Shown here in pieces: positions 28,550 to 37,943 of a stretch of DNA of 64,000 bases. The translations under genes were made by a program, and so were the position numbers. The stretch is from CADEED01 sp041395625 (lineage in GTDB: Bacteria > Pseudomonadota > Gammaproteobacteria > Steroidobacterales > Steroidobacteraceae): assembly GCA_041395625.1 (NCBI GenBank), contig JAWLAE010000001.1:682001-746000 (forward strand), read 5' to 3'. A model generated the notes under the pieces. It was not told where the DNA came from and did not search any database. It saw only the letters and a list, made by a program, of their open reading frames with translations. The first letter of the stretch is position 1. Every line of letters begins with the position of its first letter.

Positions 28550-30625
28550 ATGTTCAATTCATCATTGCGGATCTTGACATGTGCTGGCGCCTACAAGGCA
28601 CAAAAACGGCGCGTTGGTTTTCTTGTGTGCTGTGTTGCCGTGCTTGTGAGTTTGTCCGGCACTGGGGTGCCTGTTGCGCAAGCGCAGATTTCTGCAGTTT
28701 GGGCGAACGACGGTGGCGACAAGGTCATGCAGCATGAGTTGCGCGCGTCTAAGAGAAAAGTTATCAACTCCGTGTGGACTGGGCGTGCAATTCAACTTTT
28801 TGGCGCTCGAAATGAAGTGGTGAGCTTCAATCTTGTACTTGAAGCCGGCCAAGGCGCGCGAAATGTTTCCGTGCAATTCGATGAACTGACGGGGCCAGAC
28901 GGAGCGCGTATTGGATCACGGTCCGTGACTGGCGACGGAGTCTTCAATTACGTAGACCGGGATATCGAGGTGTTCTACGTCCGCTACCTTCAGGTCAAAG
29001 GGTTGTCGCGTCTGGGTTATGACGTGTACGACGAGCGGCATATTCCGGCGGTAATGCGTCGGCCGTTTTCGGTAGATGCAAATAACCGTACCGTTCCTGT
29101 CGGTGGATGGCCTGATCGGCCCGGTGCGGACAAGTATTTCCCTGACATTGCCGTCCCGATGGAACTGCATCCCAGGTTCGATATCGAGGCGCAGTCCAAT
29201 CAGAGCGTCTGGGTGGACATCTACATCCCGAAGTCACGACCGGCCGGCTCGTATTCCGGCGTTGTGACGATTACTGAAGCGGGTGTACAGACGATTCGAG
29301 TACCCGTGTCGCTGTCGGTCGAGTCATTTGTGTTGCCGGATCGGATCACTTCCAAGACAATGTTGGCGCTGGATCCGTACGACATCGCGGAACGCATCGC
29401 TGGGAAGCGGTTTCCGGATCGAGGTAATGTGGAGTACACGGTAGCCACACTGGCCCGAGACAGAGCCTATTTGCTCGCTAGGCGGCATCGCGTGACGCTG
29501 GCGGGCGGTGACTATCCAGACGAGGCGCGGGAAATCGTTGCGCCTCCTTCAGATAGTTATGTGAAGAAGCTTGATGGTAGCTTCTTCACTGACAAGAATG
29601 GTTATGCTGGACCAGGTGAGAATACCGGCCTCGATTTGTACGTAATCGGACCGTACGGAGGCGCGACTTGGGCGCGCAAAGACCGAGCTACAGTACATCG
29701 TCGCATGAACGAGTGGGAGCAGTATTTTCATTCCAGTTTTCCGGAGGTAGATCGATTTCTGTATGACGTTGATGAGCCAAACCTGAACGACAGCGAGACA
29801 GTGCGAGAAATCAACGCCCGTCTCGACAACTACAAATCCAATCCTGGTATTGGCCGAAATCTGAAGATCTTCTCGACAGTTTATGTTGACCAAGGAACAG
29901 AAAAAGTACCTCGTTACGACATCATGGCGCAATGGATGGCGGTCGGAGACACCGCCGTAATTCAGCGAGCCGTTGATTTGCAGCGCAGCCGAGGCGGTGA
30001 AGTTTGGCATTACAACGGCAAACGCATCGCATCAGGTACTTACATGACGGAAGACGAAGGTACGTCACCGCGTATGATTCCTTGGGCACAATACAAGCTA
30101 GGTCTCGGACGGCAGTTCTACTATGCCGCTGGCTACTACTATGATTATCAGACTTCAGGCAAGCGTACGAACGTGTTTCGATCGGCCCGAACATACGGAG
30201 TCGACGACAAGGCAGATCCGATTGTCGGTCGGACGGGTTGGAACTATTCTAATGGTGATGGTGTGCTCATGTATCCCGCACGGGATAGCGTTTACCCGGA
30301 AGAGTCTTATGGCCTGACCGGTTTGTTTGCATCTTTGCGACTCAAGCACTGGCGGCGTGGCATCCAGGATGTTGAGTATCTGGCGCTCGCTGCCAAGAAG
30401 GATCCCGCACGAGTCAACGCATTGGTGAAACGCATGGTACCCAGTGTCTACTGGGAGGTGGGTGTGGAGACCTCTGCCGATCCGAGCTGGAAGCTAGGAG
30501 ATATATCCTGGTCAATTGATCCGGACGTGTGGGAGTCAGCGAGACGCGAACTTGCGCAAATCATCAATCGCACGGGGAACGTCGGCAACGTACCCGAACC
30601 GCCTAAGGCGTTTGAAGTCAAGTAA
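28550..30625 (+). CDS. Secreted DUF4091 protein, glycoside-hydrolase-like
   Basis: A 691-residue protein with an N-terminal signal segment (hydrophobic core GFLVCCVAVLVSLSGTGV, cleavage likely after AQA). The N-terminal part is beta-sandwich-like (residues about 60-270). The C-terminal part has the DUF4091 pattern, including FLYDVDEPNLND near the middle, FRSARTYG and LRLKHWRRGIQDVEYLALA near residue 625. DUF4091 is related to GH123-type glycosidases. A plausible role is trimming or turnover of the polysaccharide made here. The ATG at 28550 follows a GGGGG tract; the frame extends upstream to 28529. Confidence 0.75.
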   Translation: MFNSSLRILTCAGAYKAQKRRVGFLVCCVAVLVSLSGTGVPVAQAQISAVWANDGGDKVMQHELRASKRKVINSVWTGRAIQLFGARNEVVSFNLVLEAGQGARNVSVQFDELTGPDGARIGSRSVTGDGVFNYVDRDIEVFYVRYLQVKGLSRLGYDVYDERHIPAVMRRPFSVDANNRTVPVGGWPDRPGADKYFPDIAVPMELHPRFDIEAQSNQSVWVDIYIPKSRPAGSYSGVVTITEAGVQTIRVPVSLSVESFVLPDRITSKTMLALDPYDIAERIAGKRFPDRGNVEYTVATLARDRAYLLARRHRVTLAGGDYPDEAREIVAPPSDSYVKKLDGSFFTDKNGYAGPGENTGLDLYVIGPYGGATWARKDRATVHRRMNEWEQYFHSSFPEVDRFLYDVDEPNLNDSETVREINARLDNYKSNPGIGRNLKIFSTVYVDQGTEKVPRYDIMAQWMAVGDTAVIQRAVDLQRSRGGEVWHYNGKRIASGTYMTEDEGTSPRMIPWAQYKLGLGRQFYYAAGYYYDYQTSGKRTNVFRSARTYGVDDKADPIVGRTGWNYSNGDGVLMYPARDSVYPEESYGLTGLFASLRLKHWRRGIQDVEYLALAAKKDPARVNALVKRMVPSVYWEVGVETSADPSWKLGDISWSIDPDVWESARRELAQIINRTGNVGNVPEPPKAFEVK

Positions 30626-30676
30626 CGACAATCTCGATCGGGCGCACTCTGAGATGAGGCGGTAATTGTCGACTCC

Positions 30677-30803
30677 ACGCGGCGACATGAAAGCGCTTGC
30701 GGCACGCAGTGCGCCGTTCTCGGTGCGAAACTGCCCGGCGAACCTCGACGTCGGTGCAAACATACCGGCCGAACCAACTTAGAATAGTGCCATGTCGCCG
30801 CGT
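30677..30803. repeat. 13-bp perfect inverted arms, 101 bases apart
   Basis: ACGCGGCGACATG at 30677-30689 and its exact reverse complement at 30791-30803 bracket a 101-base non-coding spacer between the DUF4091 gene and the GT4 gene. No target-site duplication is visible. It might be a long-range stem in the transcript or the remains of a small inverted-repeat element. Confidence 0.4.
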
Positions 30804-30823
30804 CCGAAAATGCGCAAACTGCC

Positions 30824-31939
30824 ATGAAGTGCTTGGCTGTCATCAATGAACCTCCATTCCATCCTCGTAGTTGGTCAGGCACAGCGCCGTTTCTTTTTGG
30901 CAGCCTGCGTCGCAACGGCTCGCTCGCTACTGCGCTCGACGTCCGAATGAGTCCATTGGAAGACTTGCTTTTTAGGCTCCGAAACGTCCGGGCGCCACTC
31001 GCCGCTTGGAAGGAGGCCTATCACATCGATACGCGCTTCTTCGAACGACAAACCGAAATTGTCAGGGCAAAGATTGCAAAGTTCGATCAATCGTTCGATG
31101 CAGTGTTGCAAGCATGCGCCTACTATCGGGTAAGCGATACGACGGATCGCCCATGCTTTACTTATCAGGATGGAACGATTGCTACTCGCATTGCCGCAGG
31201 CAATATCGCATTGCCGGCTGGTAGTCGCGAAATGCGTGCCTGCTTGGAATGGGAACGTGACCTGTACCGAGATCTGCGCGGCATATTCACCTTCAGCAGC
31301 TGGCTTGCGTCCACATTTGCGCGTGATTTCAATGTGCCGCATTCGAAGATTGTCGTCGTCGGTTGTGGCTTGAATCTCGATCCGCTCCCGTCGATCATTA
31401 AAAATCGCAATACGGCCCCCAGATTTCTGATGGTGGGACGGGATTTTGAACGCAAGGGAGGGGCAGTATTGCTCGACGCTTTCACGCGTGTTCGGCGCAA
31501 GCGACGGGACGCGACATTAGTTCTGATTGGCCCAGAATTGCGCAATCTGCCGGATGGGGTCGAGTGTCTGGGATTTCTCCGCCGCGAAAGACCTGCCGAC
31601 GTTGCGAAGCTTGAAGAGGAGTATCGTAAAGCATCGGTTTATGTGTTGCCGTCGCTGTACGAACCGTTTGGTATATCGTTGCTCGAAGCTATGGCGCACG
31701 GATTGCCATGCATCGGCGTCAGCGATTTCGCAATGCCAGAAATAGTCGTCGAAGGTGCAACCGGCCGGCTAGTAGAGCGTGGCAATGCCGACTCGCTGGC
31801 AGTTGCCATGTTGGAACTTGTGGGAGAACCAGAAATGGCGACCGCATTCGGATTGGCCGGTCGCAAACGGTTAGAAGAAAGATTTACTTGGGACGCCGTA
31901 GCACGGCGCATGGTTGATGCGATGAAGTCAATGTCCTAG
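30824..31939 (+). CDS. Glycosyltransferase family 4 protein
   Basis: A 371-residue GT-B glycosyltransferase. The C-terminal half carries RFLMVGRDFERKGGAVLLDAF near residue 200 and the donor-binding E-x7-E region SLYEPFGISLLEAMAHGLPCIG near residue 282, typical of GT4. The N-terminal half is divergent, lacking an obvious Gly-rich loop. It probably adds one sugar to the lipid-linked repeat from a nucleotide sugar in the cytoplasm. It is followed by convergent genes. Confidence 0.85.
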   Translation: MKCLAVINEPPFHPRSWSGTAPFLFGSLRRNGSLATALDVRMSPLEDLLFRLRNVRAPLAAWKEAYHIDTRFFERQTEIVRAKIAKFDQSFDAVLQACAYYRVSDTTDRPCFTYQDGTIATRIAAGNIALPAGSREMRACLEWERDLYRDLRGIFTFSSWLASTFARDFNVPHSKIVVVGCGLNLDPLPSIIKNRNTAPRFLMVGRDFERKGGAVLLDAFTRVRRKRRDATLVLIGPELRNLPDGVECLGFLRRERPADVAKLEEEYRKASVYVLPSLYEPFGISLLEAMAHGLPCIGVSDFAMPEIVVEGATGRLVERGNADSLAVAMLELVGEPEMATAFGLAGRKRLEERFTWDAVARRMVDAMKSMS

Positions 31940-31973
31940 TACTGTATGTCAACACCGCCTGCGCGCTACTAGT

Positions 31974-32783
31974 TTATCCGTCGTGAGCCGCTGGATAACG
32001 TTTTGTGAGAACCCGTTTTCTAAGTTGCCGGTAAATTGGACCAGCGAAGTTTTTTGCTACCTTTTTCGTGTTCCAATACACCGTTTGGCGCCAGCGGCGC
32101 AATGGGCTCGAAACCAACTTCGCGGCTTCTGCCTCGTCCATGCCACGGTAGACATTGTAGCGGCCGACTACCGTGCAACCGTCGACAAATTGCACGTCGG
32201 TCGTCGGCTCGGAATTGAACAGTACGGTGATTCCGGCGGCCGCCGCAGCGCTCGCCACCCGACGAGAATAAGATCCGCCCGGTACGGACGCGATAACCAC
32301 ACGTTGACCGGTGATGTCAGAGAGCATCTCGCTACTTGAGTTCCATTCGTCGCACAGCTCCTGCCAACTGCAATCGGACATCCGTAGAGGGTGACTGCAT
32401 GAGTGGCTACCAATAACATGTCCGCGCTCGTGTAGCTCGCGGATTTGCGAACGTGTGCAAAAAGAGGGGGTGTCAACGTAGTCCGTGGCAAAGAAAAACA
32501 CGCCACGCCAGCCGCGCTTCTCCAACATCGTGGCAATCGTCGTTGCTGCGGATATCCCGCCGTCGTCAAAGGTTATTAGCCACGGTTTAGCATGCGATTC
32601 GCCCAATGTCTGCGGAGTTATCTCCGCCAGCGCCATTGACGAAACTTGGCCAGCAATCTTGTCTAGATGCCGCGCGAAATCCGCAGCATCTAGTTTGTAT
32701 CGGGCGGCTTCGGGTCCGCTGAATCCGCTTGCGTCATAACAACCATCGGCAATGACGTCGTGATAGAGCAGCGCGACAGGCAT
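31974..32783 (-). CDS. Polysaccharide deacetylase (NodB/CE4 type)
   Basis: A 269-residue protein with the CE4 catalytic pattern: LITFDDGG near residue 70 (catalytic and metal Asp), IGSHSCSHP near residue 120 (H-x3-H metal pair), and VPGGSYSRR. CE4 enzymes remove N- or O-acetyl groups from sugars. There is no signal peptide, which suggests cytoplasmic action on a precursor. The ATG follows directly on the stop of the formyltransferase gene, so the two are translationally coupled. Confidence 0.82.
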   Translation of the reverse strand: MPVALLYHDVIADGCYDASGFSGPEAARYKLDAADFARHLDKIAGQVSSMALAEITPQTLGESHAKPWLITFDDGGISAATTIATMLEKRGWRGVFFFATDYVDTPSFCTRSQIRELHERGHVIGSHSCSHPLRMSDCSWQELCDEWNSSSEMLSDITGQRVVIASVPGGSYSRRVASAAAAAGITVLFNSEPTTDVQFVDGCTVVGRYNVYRGMDEAEAAKLVSSPLRRWRQTVYWNTKKVAKNFAGPIYRQLRKRVLTKRYPAAHDG

Positions 32784-33587
32784 TCAGCTTCTCGCTCGCT
32801 TCTGTTGTGCCGCACGTCTATATCGCAGATAGGCTGAGAGCCATGGTTGGCCCCACGTTCCGGATGGGGCACTGGATCTGTCAATCGGTATGGCTGTACC
32901 CGCATGTATCTCTCCGAGTCGTGCTTGAATCCGTTCAAGATTACAAAGCACCACGTTATGCTGAATAACGTAATGCGACTCGATTAATTCGTCGAAATCA
33001 TAGCTGTAAATTCCGAATATGGGGCCAGTATCTACGCCCTCGTCAATCTTGAGAAGCGTCATACCCACGTTTTTTCGATCACCTTGTGCGAGAGCCCAAA
33101 AGCAACCGTGAGCGTTCCGGTACTCCGGACAGACGCCGGGATGCATGACGAATGTGCCGCGGCGCGGGATCCGGAAAATTCTGGCATTCAATAACGTCTT
33201 GCATCGTGCGATGACAATGTCAGGCGACAATTTCTGAAGAAAAGCCTCGACTTCTGCAAGATTGGGCGAGGTGGCTGCAAGTTTCCTCGCCGACATGTGT
33301 GAATCGTCGAAGCGTTGGCGCAGCTCAACAAGTGTGCGCCTTTCCCAATCGGCATCGCGCCGGGCGATAAATAACCGGTAGTAAAGCCGAAAAGCCAAGA
33401 CGTCGAGAAACCGGAGCGCACCGACGCGCTTGATTTCGCGCTTAATGCGTTTACTTTTCCGGTTTCTGGTTTCTGTCAATTCGATGATACCGACCAGGTC
33501 AGTTGTTGCTCCGAGCCAGCGCGCAATACCATCACAATTTAGGGGATCGTCACTGTGGCAAATAAGAACTGTTCGTGGACCTGTCAT
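32784..33587 (-). CDS. Formyltransferase-family protein with altered Asn site
   Basis: A 267-residue protein of the formyltransferase superfamily (folate-dependent sugar or purine formylation, methionyl-tRNA formylation). The C-terminal core reads FVMHPGVCPEYRNAHG then GMTLLKIDEGVDTGPI. The His and the DTG Asp of the N-x-H...D triad are present, but the Asn position two before the His is occupied by Val. This may mean an altered or lost formyl transfer activity. The ATG at 33587 is preferred over a TTG at 33605; GAGGAG lies 10 bases before the ATG. It abuts the deacetylase gene, suggesting that both modify an amino sugar. Confidence 0.72.
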   Translation of the reverse strand: MTGPRTVLICHSDDPLNCDGIARWLGATTDLVGIIELTETRNRKSKRIKREIKRVGALRFLDVLAFRLYYRLFIARRDADWERRTLVELRQRFDDSHMSARKLAATSPNLAEVEAFLQKLSPDIVIARCKTLLNARIFRIPRRGTFVMHPGVCPEYRNAHGCFWALAQGDRKNVGMTLLKIDEGVDTGPIFGIYSYDFDELIESHYVIQHNVVLCNLERIQARLGEIHAGTAIPIDRSSAPSGTWGQPWLSAYLRYRRAAQQKRARS

Positions 33588-33895
33588 CTCGTCGTGGCTC
33601 CTCAAGACTTGTTCGCAGTGGACAATTGAGTTTGTAGTCTTGCGAGTTCGTCAGACTCTTTTTGCACTAATCATCAAAGGCGCGCTTCAGTTGAATATCG
33701 CTTCCGGATCTACTCAAATGGTACCGGCGGGTACGATTAGTCAATAGACCCCTCGGGCGCCGTGACAGAGGCTCTTGGGATCAAGAAACTGCAGTACTAC
33801 GGCAGGCAGATCAAATCCTCGCCAAACCGAAGCTTGTTTGTGCCTGCTCGCCAGACTCCAATTAATGAGGGGTCGTGATGTCGATTCGGCAATCG

Positions 33896-35497
33896 TCAAC
33901 CATGACGCCCATGCTGATCGCGCTCAACTTGCCAGAGAGTTAAGGTACCGGCGCGCTCGATCGGACGAAGTATTATGCCTTCCCAGAGACATACGGGAGT
34001 GCGGTCCGTGCAAACGGGATTCACGAGTTCCCGGCTCAGGCCGTCGCGTAGTCCTAGCTCGCGCATGGCCATACTCGTCACCACGAAATCAGAGTTTTGC
34101 ATCTTCTCTACCAATTCTCGGCGCAAAGACTCAGAGGTATGGACAAGCTGACTGTTTGGAAGGTAGTAAGACTGAGCTATCACTGTACCTGCTTTCTCGA
34201 GTTCAATGCGCTTCAGTCTCAGGTAAGGGTACTCGAGCGCATGCGGAGAGATGAGCACTGGTTGGTGATGACCGCCAATTTCACGAATTCGATTCAGCAC
34301 CACTCGAGAGTCAAACTGACCAGGTCTTATTGGTGATGCGATGCTCAGTTGCCGAGTGATGACACCGAAGTCCTTGAATGTCACCAAAGTCACAGCTGCC
34401 TGAAAAAGAAGCGCTGCGACGGCGCCGACTGAAAACAATGTTCGCGAAGTGACGCGTGGCCATCGTGAAGCAATTCGATTCGCGCCATCGAATACGAAGA
34501 TCGAAAGCATCACGGCGAGAATCAGAGCATAGCGCCAATAGGCCAAAATGCTGTGTGTGAAAGAAGCGTAAATGAGCCAAAGCATGATGATAGCTATTCC
34601 ATACGCAATAGGACGGGCGGCAGAGTTCCTGAACGCTGGTAGCCATCCAACGAAACCCAGTAGGGCGACGATGGGGGTAAGCAACACTGCAATGGCTGCG
34701 GGCCAGTAAATGATCGTGTAAGTCTGATACAACCAAGGTGGCCATCGCAAATGTGTGCCACCGGCAAAGAACTGTTCCGCATTCAGTTTGGCTTGGCCAA
34801 GAATGTAACCGACGTCTCCGGGGTAGAGTTGCGCCCATTTGGCCGTAATTGCCGCTATATATAGCAGCCCAAGAAGCCCAAAGACGAACAGATGCCCAAC
34901 AAACATCCCGGCCTTCGCGCGATGCTGCCAGCAGCTTAAGGCGATCGACAGGCTCAAAGGAAGGCCCCAGACTACGCCGTCTATGCGGAACGTCGAAGCA
35001 AGCGCAACACAGATGCCAGCGGCTGCAGCATATTGCAGTCTCGGAGTTCGAGCGTGCTTAGCGGCAAAAAGAACAGCGGCGAGAATCAGTGATATGTACG
35101 GAAGCTCGCTCATCGCACTATTTGCAGAGGCCAAGATGTGATAGGGCATGAGTGCCACTATCCAGCCAGTCACAACTGCTGACTTGCGCCCAAATACTTC
35201 GTCGGCTAACAGAAAAGCAAGCCAGATATTTGAAATTGCAACTGTCGCGTAGAGTAGGCGGGGTGCCCAAAATGTATCTGGCCAGATCCAGAGTATAGCA
35301 GCCGGAAGTAAGTAGTTTCCCTCGGGCCACATCGTGCGCCCGAAGAAGGGGACGCCATTCTCCAACCATTGCATGGCTGTCAGAATTCGCGTCTGACCGT
35401 CATGCACATCTCCCTCGAAGTAGAGCAGGGCAATTGCCCGAATTGCGATTGCAACGAGAAGAATCAAGCCAATTGACTTAAACCATCGATGGTTCAC
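33896..35497 (-). CDS. GT39/ArnT-like membrane glycosyltransferase
   Basis: A 533-residue protein with about 11-12 hydrophobic helices. The first loop (YFEGDVHDGQTRILTAMQWL) and the SELPYISLILAAVLF helix resemble PMT/ArnT-type transferases that use polyprenyl-phosphate sugars. The start is a GTG three bases after the stop of the GtrB-like gene, so both are in one operon. Together with GtrB and GtrA it forms a typical periplasmic side-chain glycosylation module in which this protein would be the specific Gtr transferase. Confidence 0.78.
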   Translation of the reverse strand: MNHRWFKSIGLILLVAIAIRAIALLYFEGDVHDGQTRILTAMQWLENGVPFFGRTMWPEGNYLLPAAILWIWPDTFWAPRLLYATVAISNIWLAFLLADEVFGRKSAVVTGWIVALMPYHILASANSAMSELPYISLILAAVLFAAKHARTPRLQYAAAAGICVALASTFRIDGVVWGLPLSLSIALSCWQHRAKAGMFVGHLFVFGLLGLLYIAAITAKWAQLYPGDVGYILGQAKLNAEQFFAGGTHLRWPPWLYQTYTIIYWPAAIAVLLTPIVALLGFVGWLPAFRNSAARPIAYGIAIIMLWLIYASFTHSILAYWRYALILAVMLSIFVFDGANRIASRWPRVTSRTLFSVGAVAALLFQAAVTLVTFKDFGVITRQLSIASPIRPGQFDSRVVLNRIREIGGHHQPVLISPHALEYPYLRLKRIELEKAGTVIAQSYYLPNSQLVHTSESLRRELVEKMQNSDFVVTSMAMRELGLRDGLSRELVNPVCTDRTPVCLWEGIILRPIERAGTLTLWQVERDQHGRHG

Positions 35498-35500
35498 GCT

Positions 35501-36436
35501 TCACACTACCTTATCGATGAAGTACCGTGGACGCCGCTTCGTTTCGAGGTAGATCTTGGCAAGGTACTCACCAATAATACCAACGGCAAACAGCTGAATC
35601 CCACCGAGAAAATAGATGGGAACAACAGTTGACGCCCATCCAGGAACGGCTTGCGAGGTGAAAACTCGCATCGCCAGTGCCCATACAGCAACTGCGATAC
35701 TAACAAGCGAGACGAGAATCCCGAGCCCAGTGATAAACCGGAGGGGCGCGGCAGAAAAGGACGTGACGCCATTCCATGCCAACGCGAGCATCTTACGTAA
35801 CGGATACTTGGATTCACCTGCGTATCTCTCAGCGCGGTCGTAGTAAACTATTGACCAAGAAAATCCAAGTTGGGGTAGCAGTCCGCGCAAGAAAATGTTC
35901 GCTTCGCGGAATTGTGCAAGCGCGTCTAGGGATCGACGACTCATGAGACGATAGTCTGCATGATTGAAAATGACTTCCACGCCGAGGAGGCTAAGCACTT
36001 TGTAGTAGCCCTCGGCAGATAGTCGTTTGAAAATTGAGTCGACGCTGCGCGACTTGCGGACGCCATACACAATTTCCGTTCCGGAATTGAAAGCATCGAT
36101 CATCTGTTCGATTGCCGCTAGGTCATCTTGCAAGTCTGCGTCAACACTTATTGCGGCGTCTCCAGGTACTGTTTCAAGGCCCGCCAGCAACGCAATTTGG
36201 TGGCCTCGATTGCGCGATAACTTGATTCCACGAATAAGTTCGCTATTCGCTGCGTGCGATTCAATCAACTGCCATGTAGAGTCGTAACTACCGTCGTCGA
36301 CAAAGTATACTTGGGACGTAGTCGTTACCTTGCCGACAGACTGAAGGTGTCTAAGTAGAAGTTCAAGACGACGCGCTGTCTCGGGCAGCACTGCCTCTTC
36401 ATTGAAGCACGGAACAACGATAGAAACCTGGTGCAT
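35501..36436 (-). CDS. GtrB-like polyprenyl-phosphate glycosyltransferase (GT2)
   Basis: A 311-residue GT2 enzyme. It begins VSIVVPCFNEE, carries ISVDADLQDD near residue 98 (the metal-binding DxD region), the LSRNRGHQIALLAGL segment, and two C-terminal membrane helices (about 230-300). These are hallmarks of GtrB/dolichol-phosphate-mannose-synthase-like proteins, which load a hexose onto undecaprenyl phosphate. Operon partners are GtrA upstream and the GT39 transferase downstream. Confidence 0.88.
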   Translation of the reverse strand: MHQVSIVVPCFNEEAVLPETARRLELLLRHLQSVGKVTTTSQVYFVDDGSYDSTWQLIESHAANSELIRGIKLSRNRGHQIALLAGLETVPGDAAISVDADLQDDLAAIEQMIDAFNSGTEIVYGVRKSRSVDSIFKRLSAEGYYKVLSLLGVEVIFNHADYRLMSRRSLDALAQFREANIFLRGLLPQLGFSWSIVYYDRAERYAGESKYPLRKMLALAWNGVTSFSAAPLRFITGLGILVSLVSIAVAVWALAMRVFTSQAVPGWASTVVPIYFLGGIQLFAVGIIGEYLAKIYLETKRRPRYFIDKVV

Positions 36437-36468
36437 CTATAGCTGGCCTTTTACTTGCGTCCGTTGCG

Positions 36469-36888
36469 CTACTCGGTGCGCGCGATTGCTGGTGCGTCCG
36501 TAGGGAACGCAAACATTCGACTTCCGGCGAATCCCACAACTAGATAGACAGGCAGCCCGGCAAATTGAGACGCGTATCTATTCAGGCCCAGTGAATCGAT
36601 GAAAACCCATACGGTCGCAAGATTCGCAGTGTACGCGATGGCAAGAATGAAGAGCCAGCGGCAGAAGCTTGGTAGCCATCTGTCGTTACTACTGAAAGTC
36701 CAGTGGCGATTCAGAACAAAGCCAATAACCACTCCCGCCGCGTATCCGATCGCATTCGCCATATAAACATTGACTGCGAGAAATTGCATTAAGAGGAAAA
36801 TGATTGTAAATGACACAATCGTCGTGAGAGCGCCCACCATCAGGTAGCGCTTGAGTGGAGCGATCCAATTAGGCAAATCAACGCGCAT
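36469..36888 (-). CDS. GtrA-family membrane protein, probable lipid-sugar flippase
   Basis: A 139-residue protein with four predicted helices, the usual GtrA layout. The motif GYAAGVVIGFVLNRHWTFSS near residue 55 is characteristic of the family. GtrA is thought to flip polyprenyl-phosphate-hexose to the periplasm for use by Gtr transferases. The ATG at 36888 gives the typical length; a GTG at 36933 would add 15 residues. It is the first gene of the gtr-type operon and is divergent from the methyltransferase at 37224. Confidence 0.85.
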   Translation of the reverse strand: MRVDLPNWIAPLKRYLMVGALTTIVSFTIIFLLMQFLAVNVYMANAIGYAAGVVIGFVLNRHWTFSSNDRWLPSFCRWLFILAIAYTANLATVWVFIDSLGLNRYASQFAGLPVYLVVGFAGSRMFAFPTDAPAIARTE

Positions 36889-37223
36889 ATGTAGCGGCAC
36901 AATTGTGCCACGGTTGATGGCGGATGCGCGCACTGACTGAGCGAAATTTCGCGACGATGGCCAGTGTAATGACGCGGTCTTGTGCCATAATCGGGCGGCT
37001 AGAGTGCATAATCCGCCAACTGACGCAAGTCTAGGTAAGCGCTCTGCAGTAGCGGCGTCGGGACTGCCGTCATTCAGGCTTCAATAGGCATTTTCCGGGC
37101 GACGCTTCGTCAGTGTATGCGTGCGAACTACATTGTTGCGAGTCGGTCGCGTGGTCATTGTGGTTTGTTGCCTGTGGAAAGTGGACGAAACAGTGAGATA
37201 TTCGTGGTGTTTGGGCAGACGTT

Positions 37224-37913
37224 GTGAATCAGTCGGAATTTGATCAGTTCGCGGACGAATACACCCGTCAGCATTCACGCAATGTCAGATTGTCTGGAGA
37301 GACACCGGACTACTTCGCAGAGTACAAGGTACGTGATATATCCCGACATCTTGGAAGCCGATCAACGTTGGCACTTGACGTGCTAGATTTTGGCGCCGGT
37401 GTTTGTTCGTCGCTACCTTGGTTTCGAAAGCACCTTCCCGATTGCAGAATTACGTGTCTCGACGTTTCTGTACGTAGCCTGGAGATTGGCGCGATGCGGT
37501 TTCCCGACGCCGCAAGCTTTGTATCGTTTGATGGAAGAAACATTCCAGTCGCGGACAGGTCTTTCGATGTCGTGCTCGCCGCGTGTGTATTCCATCATAT
37601 ACCGGCCAAAGAACACGCCCCGTTGCTTGAGCAGATTCGGCGCGTGCTTCGCCCTAGCGGTGTGTTCGCACTATTCGAGCACAACCCTTTTAATCCGCTG
37701 ACCGTACACGCCGTAAATACGTGCGAATTCGATGCCAATGCTGTGTTGATCCGCGCTACGGAAATGCGCGACCGCATAAGGCGCGCCGGGTTCGAGACCG
37801 CGCGCATTACATACAGGATGTTCTTCCCAAGAGTCTTGAGCATTTTCAGGCCCATCGAGCCACTATTGGGTTGGTGCCCGGTTGGCGCGCAGTATTCTAT
37901 ATTCGCGAACTGA
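37224..37913 (+). CDS. Class I SAM-dependent methyltransferase
   Basis: A 229-residue protein with a Rossmann methyltransferase fold: LDVLDFGAGVCSS near residue 50 (motif I), CLDVSVRSLEIG (motif II), DRSFDVVLAACVFHHIP near residue 110 and VLRPSGVFALFEHNP (post-III). These match the methyltransferase-11/UbiE-like group. Its substrate may be a sugar or lipid carrier in this locus. The GTG at 37224 has no strong ribosome-binding site. It is a single plus-strand gene between minus-strand blocks. Confidence 0.78.
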   Translation: MNQSEFDQFADEYTRQHSRNVRLSGETPDYFAEYKVRDISRHLGSRSTLALDVLDFGAGVCSSLPWFRKHLPDCRITCLDVSVRSLEIGAMRFPDAASFVSFDGRNIPVADRSFDVVLAACVFHHIPAKEHAPLLEQIRRVLRPSGVFALFEHNPFNPLTVHAVNTCEFDANAVLIRATEMRDRIRRAGFETARITYRMFFPRVLSIFRPIEPLLGWCPVGAQYSIFAN

Positions 37914-37943
37914 GTTCGCTATCGCTCGGCGGCGAGTCCGACC

